A stretch of DNA of 64,000 nucleotides, taken from NCBI GenBank assembly GCA_039621445.1, contig CP154956.1, positions 74,810,192-74,874,191 of the forward strand, written 5' to 3'. Shown one piece after another: positions 34,501 through 40,656 of this stretch (within the stretch, counting starts at the first letter, position 1; each line of letters begins with the position of its first letter). Made by a program: the position numbers and the translations under genes. Under the pieces are notes generated by a model. The model worked only from the letters and a program-made list of their open reading frames with translations. It had not been told where the DNA came from and ran no database searches. Origin of the DNA: Euglena gracilis (taxonomy: Eukaryota > Euglenida > Euglenophyceae > Euglenales).

Positions 34501-35824
34501 CTTAAGCAACGCCCTGCGTGGCAGGAAGAACGATGTTTTAAGAATGGAAATGCCCCCCCCTGGGGGTCGCTAAGGGCACACATTGCAATTGCAAGCCCCA
34601 CATTCTGTGAGAATTCCCAGGTTGCAGTCATATCTGCCGCGGCTGCCAGGGCGTCACTTCGCACCGGGTTTGACCAAGAAGCCTATTTGTGGCCACACGT
34701 TCTGTAACCGTTGCATTGACCAGCAGCCTCTGCCTCTTTTGCTTCCACCTCTGCTCCTGGGCTTTTGGGGGGGGGGGCTTCCATTCAGAGATTTTTTTAA
34801 GTTTGGTGATCTGGGGTGGGTTGGTGGATGGGTTAGGCCGAGCCTGGTTGGTGGGGGGGGGGGGGTCGGGCTGAGTGGGTACCCCTCCGGAGACAGGGGG
34901 TATTCCTCTATTTTCTGCACAAAGTGCCAAAATAATTTTGGACCCCAAAATTGAACCCCCGGAGGCCCTAGGGGGTGGGTGGGTAGGTCCGGAGCCTCCC
35001 CCCGGGTTTTGAAAATAACCTCTGCTGGGTGATATGTTGTTTGCTTATTTAAGTTTGCATAAATCTGCACCCCCCATCATCATGTGGTGTTTTTCTGCGT
35101 CCTCCAAGTGAAAATCACAGCAAATGAGAATGAAGGCAAAAAAAATCATTTCAAAATGAAGTTCAATACTTGAAAAGAAATTGGTTCTTCGGTTGAGAGT
35201 CGATTTTCTGAGGTTGAAAGTGTTGTTTGGTCTCTCGGTCACAGCTACCAAATACCCCTCTTTCGGATTCCCCATTTGGCTTGCGACGTGGACGCCGCAC
35301 GGGCCGCTGGCAGGGACCCCCAGCGGGACGACGCCCACGACATGATGTTCTGCCGGGAGTGCGGCGGCCACACCGTGGCGGAGGTGTGCCCCGCCCGGGG
35401 CCTCGGCCGTGGATTCGCTGAATACCTGTGTGACCCTGACGGGGGGGGGGGGGGGCGAGAGTCAACGGGTGGGTTATGCAAATGAAAACAGGAGCCTGAT
35501 TAATGTGGTTTCTGTTCCACTCCGCAATGATGGTGCACATTCCTCAAGTCAAGCTGCTGGAATGGGAAGTATCAACTACTTCCCACCTTGGCAGGTTGTC
35601 ATCCCGTCCCATACCACCTGACCGTCAACCGTCCCCCAACCTTGGCAGGTTGTCATCCCGGCGCATACCACCTGACCTTTTATGTTGGACAGTCTACCCA
35701 AGCACCCGAGGGCAGAGTTTGGGGTTGGGGGGTCACGGAATGAATCTGTGTCCTCGACCTGCTGTGCGGCAAGGCGCTCTACCGCCGCCAGGCACTGGAC
35801 GGCCTCCTGGCCGAGTTCCAGTGA
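16286..35824 (+). CDS. Long coiled-coil protein with C-terminal RING finger (gene span)
   Basis: About twenty exons join into roughly 700 codons. Almost all of the first 600 residues are Ala/Glu/Gln/Arg/Leu-rich heptad-like sequence, typical of a long coiled coil. The last four to five exons build a C3HC4 RING: Cys-x2-Cys-x11-Cys-x-His-x2-Cys-x2-Cys-x13-Cys-x2-Cys, then about 35 residues to a TGA at 35822. RING proteins usually act as E3 ubiquitin ligases. A long coiled coil before a C-terminal RING recalls Bre1-type histone ubiquitin ligases, but nothing here proves orthology. Introns total nearly 90 percent of the span and carry elements C and D. Several joins match nonconventional ends with 8-bp duplications; others are GT...AG. 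The joins around 28575-28800 remain unresolved. Confidence 0.7.
16568..16688. repeat. (GTAT)n microsatellite
   Basis: About 30 copies of a 4-bp unit directly after the exon. The Met-Tyr-Val-Cys frames across it are artefacts. Confidence 0.95.
17545..17745 (+). CDS. Coiled-coil exon (GEGEAMEQQ region)
   Basis: Acceptor ccattccacag; phase-0 frame PGEGEAMEQQGAFQVERFQE, QELTQAKADLLVEEAQAIL, AAAEAEKG. The end at AAA|GTTGCC fits the next exon's phase; CTG|GTCGGA at 17706 is an alternative. Confidence 0.7.
17923..18140 (+). CDS. Coiled-coil exon (ERTARQAAEARR region)
   Basis: After ctctgctggag the frame reads ERTARQAAEARRHSG, VAELERAVQRREAEGQSL, AAELAAARQALQEHSEA and EEQQRRLA: an almost unbroken heptad pattern. 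It ends three bases before CAGGGGGACCC, and joining to 18641 keeps frame (QQRRLA-LEVQHL). Confidence 0.8.
18641..18730 (+). CDS. Coiled-coil exon (LEVQHLTAQGAEM region)
   Basis: Starts five bases after CCCTG; frame LEVQHLTAQGAEMAEGAARL then RQEMTAGERR. The end is set at CG|GTCCGC, which gives GERR-LGDLEEAA with the next exon. A frame stop at about 18764 bounds it. Confidence 0.65.
18797..19015. repeat. C/G-run element related to 6724-7022
   Basis: CCAGGGGTTTTTTTTTAG and CTTGAAAAAAAACCC are opposed. The interior shares 'gaaaagggtgctatttttagcatttttcgcgatttttggcc' order with the 6724-7022 element. Confidence 0.65.
19073..19124. repeat. (CT)n microsatellite
   Basis: About 50 bases of pure CT. 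Confidence 0.95.
19630..20050. repeat. AAATATAAACCCCCC inverted element
   Basis: CCCCCCCAAATATAAACC at the left, and GGTTATATTTGGGGGG words at 19700-19725 and 19955-20045, with a GGCGCTTCGCGCC hairpin near 19930. Same design as the other C/G-run elements but with a different word. Confidence 0.65.
20308..20405 (+). CDS. Coiled-coil exon (LGDLEEAAHC region)
   Basis: Frame LGDLEEAAHCHRELLATSEA, EARTALLALG. Acceptor gtgccccag. A longer exon from 20261 (acceptor ctgccctgcag, frame LTHGLMPTFTAQLCP) is also open but would not fit the previous exon's phase. Confidence 0.65.
21679..21774. repeat. Perfect-looking palindrome in element C
   Basis: Centred on TTTGCGCAAA at 21722-21731. The arms (gcgcgcataaaaatgttttg and its complement) run about 45 bases each way. 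Confidence 0.85.
21840..21983. repeat. Second long palindrome in element C
   Basis: Arms about 65 bases around about 21909. Both carry acttgc, gcgcatcacgttgt, tgcgcaaataaaacagatgt in opposite orientation. Confidence 0.8.
24000..24430. repeat. TCCAACGACC / GGTCAGAGG shell with GGCGCGAAGCGCC hairpins
   Basis: Repeated GTCCAACGACC and CGGTCAGAGGACA at 24070-24120 mirror 24340-24415 (gtcattggacataggg, gtcgttggaca). The core holds two GGCGC-loop-GCGCC hairpins. Left partners lie at 20560-20605, across element C. Confidence 0.6.
24440..24745. repeat. Dispersed repeat, ACCGACCCCC family, copy 2
   Basis: Diverged copy of 3590-3910: aaaatcagaagaaat, ccctatcttgcatcc, gcacaagggggtcgcag, ctcaggctcaccca, agaggatgaacgcacg, then cttgacccatttatactgacc, in the same order. 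Confidence 0.75.
24737..25771. repeat. Two pairs of direct repeats
   Basis: 24737-24869 recurs at 25638-25771 (gcactgtggctgtttttttg..., nearly identical, about 133 bases). Inside, 25209-25284 recurs at 25440-25515 (ggtttccagcacctcccaac...). This looks like recent local duplication; open frames here show no coding bias. Confidence 0.85.
26248..26470 (+). CDS. Coiled-coil exon (ALQGERAARQAVDGQ region)
   Basis: Acceptor gcgctccgcag. Frame ALQGERAARQAVDGQRRTEE, AAELERQRQAWVAERAAAA, RRLEDALQALQEERSRRNQ, LEGQLEALRQQQSATR. Donor AG|GTCCCT. The clearest heptad repeat in the window, with GC third positions throughout. Confidence 0.85.
26573..26671 (+). CDS. Coiled-coil exon (ARVTHQRIFQKQ region)
   Basis: Acceptor caagtccag, completing an AGA codon with the previous exon. 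Frame ARVTHQRIFQKQCPADWARG, then LSAAQVDTA. Ends three bases before CAGGGACACTGCCCGGGT. The far intron end is the opposed CACCCGGCTGGCAG...CTG. Confidence 0.7.
26854..26986 (+). CDS. Coiled-coil exon (ADNDVQRLQGEA region)
   Basis: Five bases after CTG at 26846-26848. The joined frame runs VDTA-ADNDVQRLQGEARLAAL, ATADVLHAEAMSRSAL. The 3' end (before CAGGGAGGGG) is approximate. Confidence 0.75.
27064..27182. repeat. (CAA)n microsatellite
   Basis: About 120 bases of CAA/CAG triplets in an intron. Frames through it (poly Asn, Gln, Thr) are not supported as coding. A TGTGG repeat follows at 27260-27300. Confidence 0.9.
27373..27544 (+). CDS. Coiled-coil exon (QCMASERLQRVGAERD region)
   Basis: Frame QCMASERLQRVGAERDAALE, CAVLAVQLEAAAAAAQSAEA, then NSE. 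Ends at a consensus donor, AAG|GTGAGC. The single leftover G plus TG of the next exon makes GTG, so the frame runs NSE-VALALDALEQ. Confidence 0.8.
27765..28195. mobile_element. C/G-run inverted element (TTCGATATAAGG ends)
   Basis: AGGGTTCGATATAAGG at 27765-27780 is complemented by CCTTATATCGAACCCT at 28180-28195. The interior has two copies of GTTTAGGTGGGGGGG with C/G runs and two GGCGCTTCGCGCC hairpins. A second structure (GTGCCTGCCTGGGCAGGCAC at 28204; related copy 28411) abuts it. Confidence 0.75.
28496..28575 (+). CDS. Coiled-coil exon (VALALDALEQAERAA region)
   Basis: Acceptor gtacgggaacag. Frame VALALDALEQAERAAVQQRV, LAGFLEL. Ends before CAGGGGCTGTGG if nonconventional. The phase to the next exon does not close, so this 3' end may be wrong. 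Confidence 0.65.
28799..28865 (+). CDS. Coiled-coil exon (ATQRRTQQLQDRC region)
   Basis: Frame ATQRRTQQLQDRCAALR fits the heptad style. The donor ACT|GTCAAG gives phase 0 to 29952. The 5' boundary is unresolved. Confidence 0.5.
29952..29980 (+). CDS. Coiled-coil exon, left of a 269-bp insertion
   Basis: Acceptor ctgactgcag; frame VQQRADAAT, interrupted by the element at 29984 and continued at 30258 to read VQQRADAATTAQLKAALDAA without a gap. Confidence 0.85.
29984..30252 (+). mobile_element. 269-bp intron-forming element with perfect 8-bp duplication
   Basis: Begins CAGGCTTCTTTTAAG and ends CTTAAAAAGAAGCCTG. Flanked by accacggc at 29976-29983 and 30253-30260, identical. It splits a coiled-coil frame that is continuous once one copy plus the element is removed. 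The interior is C run, G run, a GGCGCAAAGCGCC hairpin, then C and G runs again. The intron by the three-before-CAG, five-after-CTG rule is 29981-30257. No GT...AG pair restores the frame. Confidence 0.92.
30258..30287 (+). CDS. 30-nt coiled-coil exon (TAQLKAALDA)
   Basis: Between two nonconventional introns. Ends before CAGGGTTCATCG. Duplication gcggcagc (left) against gcggagga (right); the joined frame reads KAALDA-AERREELEAL. Confidence 0.8.
30616..30737 (+). CDS. Coiled-coil exon (ERREELEALQGGMEEL region)
   Basis: Starts five bases after CTG at 30608-30610. Frame ERREELEALQGGMEELRQEK, ALQSEAEERKLLDLRTRHRG. Donor set at GGAC|GTTGGC for phase. Confidence 0.8.
30899..30967 (+). CDS. Exon before the RING (ACLRKLIATEEASES)
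   Basis: Acceptor tggctgtggcag; frame ACLRKLIATEEASESAYTCL, then AR. Donor G|GTTCCC leaves one G that completes GAT with the next exon. Confidence 0.65.
31109..31164 (+). CDS. RING exon 1: first Cys pair begins
   Basis: Acceptor gtgaatgcag; frame ALCDLASETSASGDSCSR. Joined to 31381 it gives SCSRCLQVFHEPT, so Cys in SCSR and the first Cys of the next exon form the RING Cys-x2-Cys. The intron ends here share CAGCG but are set by the RING pattern, not by a clear duplication. Confidence 0.6.
31381..31407 (+). CDS. RING exon 2: 27-nt microexon CLQVFHEPT
   Basis: Nine codons ending at ACG|GTATGT, a good donor. VFHEPT is followed across the element D intron by KPICGHTFC, reproducing the usual 'CLxVFxxPxxxxCGHxFC' of RING fingers. 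An 18-nt version starting at the GTC after cctgcag is possible. Confidence 0.65.
31511..31556. repeat. (CA)n microsatellite
   Basis: About 46 bases of pure CA upstream of element D. Confidence 0.95.
32229..32698. repeat. 470-bp near-perfect palindrome in element D
   Basis: Arms of about 200 bases around 32463. The left arm (gaagcccctgagtttgtggg, gtgtcgggggcccctct, tgcgggcttggtgaggaaa) is complemented in order on the right. The same peptide frame is read from both strands, which shows the symmetry. Confidence 0.9.
33509..33906. repeat. Inverted repeat pair in element D
   Basis: 33509-33556 (gcgccaaagcgcaatgggta, ggctcatgaagaatg) recurs inverted at 33856-33906 (cattcttcatgagcctaccc). Confidence 0.85.
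34679..34717 (+). CDS. RING exon 3: KPICGHTFCNRCI
   Basis: Thirteen codons with Cys, His, Cys, Cys of the RING core. Ends three bases before CAGCAGCC. The 8 bases gcattgac match gcagggac (6 of 8) at the far end of the intron. Confidence 0.8.
34745..35030. repeat. C/G-run element in the RING intron
   Basis: GGCTTTTGGGGGGG near the left, CCCCGGGTTTTGAAAATAACC at the right, C/G runs between. Same general design as 6724-7022. Confidence 0.5.
35315..35405 (+). CDS. RING exon 4: last Cys pair
   Basis: Starts five bases after CTG at 35307-35309. Frame DPQRDDAHDMMFCRECGGHT, VAEVCPARGL. FCREC supplies the final Cys-x2-Cys, 13 residues after the previous RING Cys. The 3' end is inferred from similarity of intron ends and phase. 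Confidence 0.72.
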
Positions 35825-36005
35825 GCCGCCCCAGGCTTGTTCTGGAGCCGGCCACCCCCCCCCCCTCGCGAGGGTCTGCAGCGCAGTGGCTTTTCCCCTT
35901 TCATCTTTTCCTTTGAATCCCTGAAATCCCCGCCTGATCAATGTGGTTTCTGCTCCGCTCCGCAATGATGGTGCACATTCCCCAAGTCAAGTTGCTGGAA
36001 TGGCT
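35503..36005. repeat. Direct repeat pair at 35503-35570 and 35938-36005
   Basis: The two 68-base copies (atgtggtttctg...gcaatgatggtgcacatt...gctggaatgg) differ at few positions. One is in the last intron, the other 115 bases after the stop codon. Confidence 0.85.
35754..35824 (+). CDS. Last exon of the coiled-coil/RING gene
   Basis: Frame DLLCGKALYRRQALDGLLAE, FQ, stop TGA 35822-35824. Codon bias matches the other exons. Starts five bases after CTG at 35746-35748. Confidence 0.65.
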
Positions 36006-37434
36006 CCCAGGAAGTTGTCCCCCACGGGGTCGAGTGAAATATAGTTGGGTCCAGCCCGGCCAGAGGCCGGGCCAGCCGGCCGCAGGCTGGCCAGCCAACT
36101 GGGCTGCCCAGCTTACCTATCCCTGCATTTTTTTTCTCATCACAGCTTCCTCGCCCTCAATGTCTGGCACATACACTCTAGCTCCATCCATCAAAATGTC
36201 GAGAAGGCAAAAATGTTTTAGAAAAAAATTTTCATCGACCCAGCCCAGCACAGCCCCCTCCAGCCCCGGACCCCCCCTCCCCCTATCCCCCGGGGGGGGG
36301 GGTCCAGCCAGCAGCCTTTTTGCCAGGGGAGGGGTCCTTAAGAAATCCCCTGGTGGCAACTTCCGGGTTCAGGTGCAGGCTGCCCTGCTCCGGTAGGCGG
36401 AGGCCGCGTTTTTTGTGATTCCTTGACACGTGTTCTTGGGGGAGGCGGAGGTGGTATTGATGCAGCCTTGAAGTTAATGGTTGTGCCCTGTCGAGGCCCC
36501 CAGCCCCTTCCTGCCCGCTGTGCCCAGCATCCCTCCATCTCTGCCCTGACAAGAGAGGGGTGGAGTGCAGAGTGAGGGGAAGCTATGGTTTGAAGGGGGC
36601 AATTTTGTCCAGCTTCCAAGGTAGGTCTCTTTCGGGGAACCCCGATTGAGGAGAATGCAGTGAGAATATGCCTGCCGCCATTTGCACGTGGCTGCCCTCC
36701 ATCGCCGTGCGCCACCGAACGCACACACCAGTGTTGTGACGCCATGACAGCTGGTGTCATTCACTCTGTGCGATGCACGATGGCTGATGTACCATCCCCC
36801 CCACCCTTCACTTTTCCTCTGTTTCTGCAACCCATTGGGCAGCCCATTTCTCACCCCACTCAGTGCCACGTGCTTGGTCTGCAGATTTTGATTTTCGAAT
36901 TGGGGTGCATAATGCTAAACAAACGCAAAGCTCTGTATCAACGATATGTAGGGCTCTTTCTCCTTCCAGGAACTGATTGGCTAGACTTTGGTTCTGCGCC
37001 CTCTGGGAGGACCCAAAGTGGGCCGTATTTAGTGTACTTTTCTTTGGGTGAACTTTCGAGAAGGTGCTTTTTAGTGTCACAGCATTTTCAAGGTTTAATG
37101 TGCTGCAGAGTTGTTGCTTCGTGGCAGTATCATAAATTTTATTGCAAATACCAATATTTCACAACCCTCTGAGCTCGAATTGGCGCGAAGTGCTGTATTT
37201 CCTCATTCAGATGGCAGCCCCATACTGCTGGGGTAGTTGCGGTTTAGTCCTAAAAAGTTAGGCTCAAATTTAGGCAAAGTATTTGAAGTCTGAATTGGCA
37301 AACATAGGCCTAAACGTTGGCCTAAATTTGGACCTAAATTTTGCCTACACAGAAAGGGGCTGAAATTGGGGCCAAAATTGTTGCCTCAACTCTATCCCAT
37401 AATAATACCCTCCCCATACTACTGATCCCCGGGG

Positions 37435-37808
37435 CCCAGTAGTACCAGGCTTAACCCCCCCCACTTATAAACTCCCCCACCTACAAAACCCTCCTCAGGC
37501 CGACCAACCAAACCGGGACCTATAACCCCCCCCCCTGGGGGAAAATGAAAGCCGCCGGGGACGATTCTTTCGGCCGCAAACAACCCAAAAACTGATTTTT
37601 TGACACCTACCATCATCATTTTTGACCAAATTTGCCAAAAATTGCCAATTTGGGGGGGTTTCGGGGTCATTTTGGGGGGTCGGATTTTCACCAACAATTC
37701 CGGGACCTATAAACCCCCCCCACCTATAAAATCCCCCCCTTCGGCCGACCAACCAAACCGGATCCATTAAACCCCCGGGGTTTATAAGTGGGGGGGTTTA
37801 CTACTGGG
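37435..37808. mobile_element. 374-bp inverted element (CCCAGTAGTA ends)
   Basis: CCCAGTAGTA, then AACCCCCCCCACTTATAAAC (37435-37472), is complemented by GTTTATAAGTGGGGGGG and TTTACTACTGGG (37780-37808). The left copy has 8 extra bases. Internal ACCTATAAACCCC words repeat the design. Confidence 0.8.
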
Positions 37809-37967
37809 CACTGGGGCTCAGTCATAAGGGGCTGCAATTCAGATTCTTTGTGCAGAAGCAGCCTAACCAGGTCCATGCCAGTTCTTGATTACTGAAAATA
37901 TTCACCTCCCCCGGTCCGTTTCCCCATCCCCCAGCATTTTGACAGGAACTGCAAAGTCTGCTACCCC

Positions 37968-38193
37968 CCCCCCCTAATAGAAGCACGGGGCCGCTACAAG
38001 CGCAGGGCCCAAATAAAAGCGCACCCCCCACGAAGGCGGCGGTCCGCTACAAGCGCACCCCTCATTTTGATGGGATTTCTTTAGGAAATCAACAAAAATC
38101 GCGCACGTGGGGTCCAAATAGAAGCGCACCCCCCCCCCCCCCCGCCGCCGCTGGAGGCGGCGGTCCGCTATAAGCGCACCCGTGCTTCAATTA
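37968..38193. mobile_element. AAGCGC-word element, scaffold shared with 7947-8331
   Basis: The order C run, AATAGAAGCACGGGGCC, GCTACAAGCGC, AGGGCCCAAATA, AAAGCGCACCCC, then GGCGGCGGTCCGCTA parallels that at 7947-8331, where the repeated word is AGTGCTGC / AGAGCTGC. No protein frame. Confidence 0.65.
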
Positions 38194-38406
38194 GGGGGGG
38201 GTGACTCTTGCCCATAACCAGCATCAGGCAAAAGTTCAACAAAAATGGGGCTTCAACTTTTCATTGCTCTTTTGTGCGGAAGATCATTCCCAAGAATGCT
38301 TCTGCGCCCCGGTTCCTCCCCACTCTCCCCCCCTTCCCCCCCTTCCGTCCCCAGCATTCCCCCCCCCTCCCCCAGGACATCGCCTTCTGCCTCCTCCTCC
38401 CCCCCA

Positions 38407-39523
38407 TGGCCCAGGGGCCGGGGCGGGCCGTTGCCAGCCACCCCTGGAAGGCCGCCGCCGCCGCCGCCCTGGGTTCGCTCTCCCCGCAGCCTCAGGGTGG
38501 GGCGTAACTGGGTATGCGCCGCATGACAACATAATTCGCTGCGCATCGGCGCAAATCCGGCCACGCCAGCAACCCAACCGGAAGACAGCATTTCACAGGT
38601 GTCCTCGAGCGCAAAGCCGAGAGGTCTTACACAGCCCAGGCAGTGGAATTGGGCAACCCCCTTTTCTTGCGCCGATGTGAATGTTTTGGTACATGAGTGA
38701 CATCCCTAAACGAGTGGGACTGCCCGGGACTGGCGGGCGGGCCCAGCCCGCGCCGTGGTGGTGGTGTGCTGCACGGTACTGCTGGCCGGCGGTGCCCCGG
38801 GGCTGGGGCGGGCCGGGGCCCGGTACGCCGTGCCCTCCCCCGCCGCGGCCGCTTCCCAACTGCGGCCTGCAGCGCGGTCCACCCGCGCTGTGGTGGGGCC
38901 AGCCGGCACTGCTGCGGCGATGCAGCTGCTCGCGCTGCGAGTCTTGCGGGACGGTGCCGGTTTCCCTCCCCTCCCTTCCCCTCCCGATCGCTCCCTGCCC
39001 CACTGGGAAGCTGTCATCCCCAAGACCCTGTCAGCACCATGGTCCCCCTGGGAAATTGCCAGGGTCGCCGGAGTCTCACTCGCCGAAACGTTCGGAGTAT
39101 CAGATGCAAGTTCCTTTTTTGCCGTGACTGTTGTGCCGTTTGGGAGATGGAGAATGAAAACGGTACCCTGGCTGAAGGACCCTCGGCCCTCGGCAAGGGT
39201 GAGTGGCTCTCAAGGATGGAAAGCCCCCCCCCCCCGAAAGGATGAGTGGAAAGCTAACACACAACTGGGTGTTGTTGTGGTTGAACGAAAGAGGGGAATG
39301 GAAAGAAGGTTGACGGAGAGTGAAAGAGCAACTGCTTTGTGTCGAGCACCCCCAGCGCCACAGTGAGAGCGCGGGCGGGGGCGTCGTGGCTCGGCGCCCC
39401 TCTCAAGGTGGCCCACGCACCCCACCCAAGCCTTTCCATCGGCCCGTCCATCCAGAAGTGCGAAAAGTATTTGAACGGACAGCCAAGCAAGCGTACCACC
39501 CTTGGCACTTTGAAGATAAATGA
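38407..39523 (+). CDS. GC-rich exon cluster, gene not resolved
   Basis: 38407-38500 opens MAQGPGRAVASHPWKAAAAA. 38740-38960 is very GC-rich in two competing frames: a hydrophobic one (AVVVVCCTVLLAGG) and a Cys-rich one (LLRRCSCSRCESCGT). 39107-39200 reads CKFLFCRDC after the acceptor gagtatcag. 39400-39523 reads HPEVRKVFERTAKQAY to a stop. A zinc-binding Cys-rich protein with a signal or membrane segment is possible. I could not close the joins and do not name it. Confidence 0.3.
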
Positions 39524-39689
39524 TCTTTTGCAGACTGAATATTGGATGCCGGGCTGAGTGTGGTTCCCGGAAACCGTATAGGTGGTGGTGGGGAGGTCGA
39601 CGCGCTCCGTCTGAAAAAAATTGTCAAAGAAGGGAAACAAGTTAAAGAAATTCCAAGATTAGAAAATGGATGCAATTTTATACACCTTT

Positions 39690-40080
39690 TTATTTCCTCT
39701 TCAAAATCACATTTTTTTTTATTTCGTGTTTTTTTTTGTTGTTGTTTTTGCAATTTGTGGACAAGCTTGCATTTTTGTTGCCTTCTGTGATGAAGACGTT
39801 CAAAGTTGAATGGAATTTGCAAATTCAAATCCCTGAAGAACATTAAAATAAACAACAAATTTCATCCTTTAACCACATATCCTTTCAAAAAATCCACCAA
39901 AGATTCCAGTCAATAACTTTCAAAAAATTCTTACAAACAAAAAAAACTATCAAAAAAGAACTACCAAAGCTAACAAATCAAAAAAGAACAGAACTATCAA
40001 AAGATCACCAAAATGTCTAATACAAATGATTTAAAGTGAGAAGCCCAAATAAAGTTTTGGAAGAGAAATAATGGGAAAGC
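39690..40080. other. AT-rich intergenic stretch
   Basis: Poly-T and CAAAAAA-rich sequence without coding bias; probably 3' flanking or upstream DNA. I see no definable signal. Confidence 0.5.
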
Positions 40081-40269
40081 CTGTGCGCCTAGTGTCCTTT
40101 GTGGCTTGCAATCCCAGTTCACAGTGGCCGCAGTTCTGTGGCCACAAAAAATTTTGTGGTCACCTGTGGACACCCCAAAAATTTTTTGGTTCCAACCATT
40201 TTGTGAACCACCCCAAATGAATGAATGAACAACCCCGGGACTTGTTCCCAGCGAGGGTTTGCTTGCATT

Positions 40270-40656
40270 TGGGAGGGGGGGGGACGCTGTGGCCCCTCCG
40301 CTGTGGGCCGGGGACCGGCTTGCCCCTGGGCCGCCGCCCGCCCCTCCGCCGCGGCCGCCGGCGGCCTCCTGCTGTGCGGCGCGGCGGCGCTGCTGTGGCG
40401 GGCCGCGGCGGCCGGCCGCCGCCGCGCGGCGGCGCCCCCGGGGCCGCGGTGGGCGGTGCTGCCGCACTTCGGGGAGGCCGAGGAGGGCCCCGGCCCCGTG
40501 GAGCGGTGGCCGGTGCGGGACGACGCGCCGAAGTTCAACCAGTCCGACACGTGGCAGGCGCGGAACCGGGGCCTCTACGGCCCGGGGGACCAGTGGCAGG
40601 ACCCCGGCGATGGCAACAGCGCCGGCCCCGGCGGGCGGTGGCCAGCAGGGAGCGAT
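40270..40656 (+). CDS. Exon 1 of the acidic-tail protein
   Basis: Frame CPWAAARPSAAAAGGLLLCG, ALLWRAAAAGRRRAA, WAVLPHFGEAEEGPGP, KFNQSDTWQARNRGLYGPG, DQWQDPGDGN. About 95 percent GC third positions. Ends at GGGAGCGAT, three bases before CAGGCAGTATTG. Confidence 0.75.

Larger units (their letters stand above)
35825..38390. other. Intergenic region with repeats, no gene recognised
   Basis: Holds the second copy of the 35503 repeat, a GGCC-rich palindrome near 36055-36100, a C/G-run stretch at 36240-36340, and the elements at 37435 and 37968. Open frames (for example 36660-37172) lack the GC third-position bias of the real exons. Confidence 0.5.
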
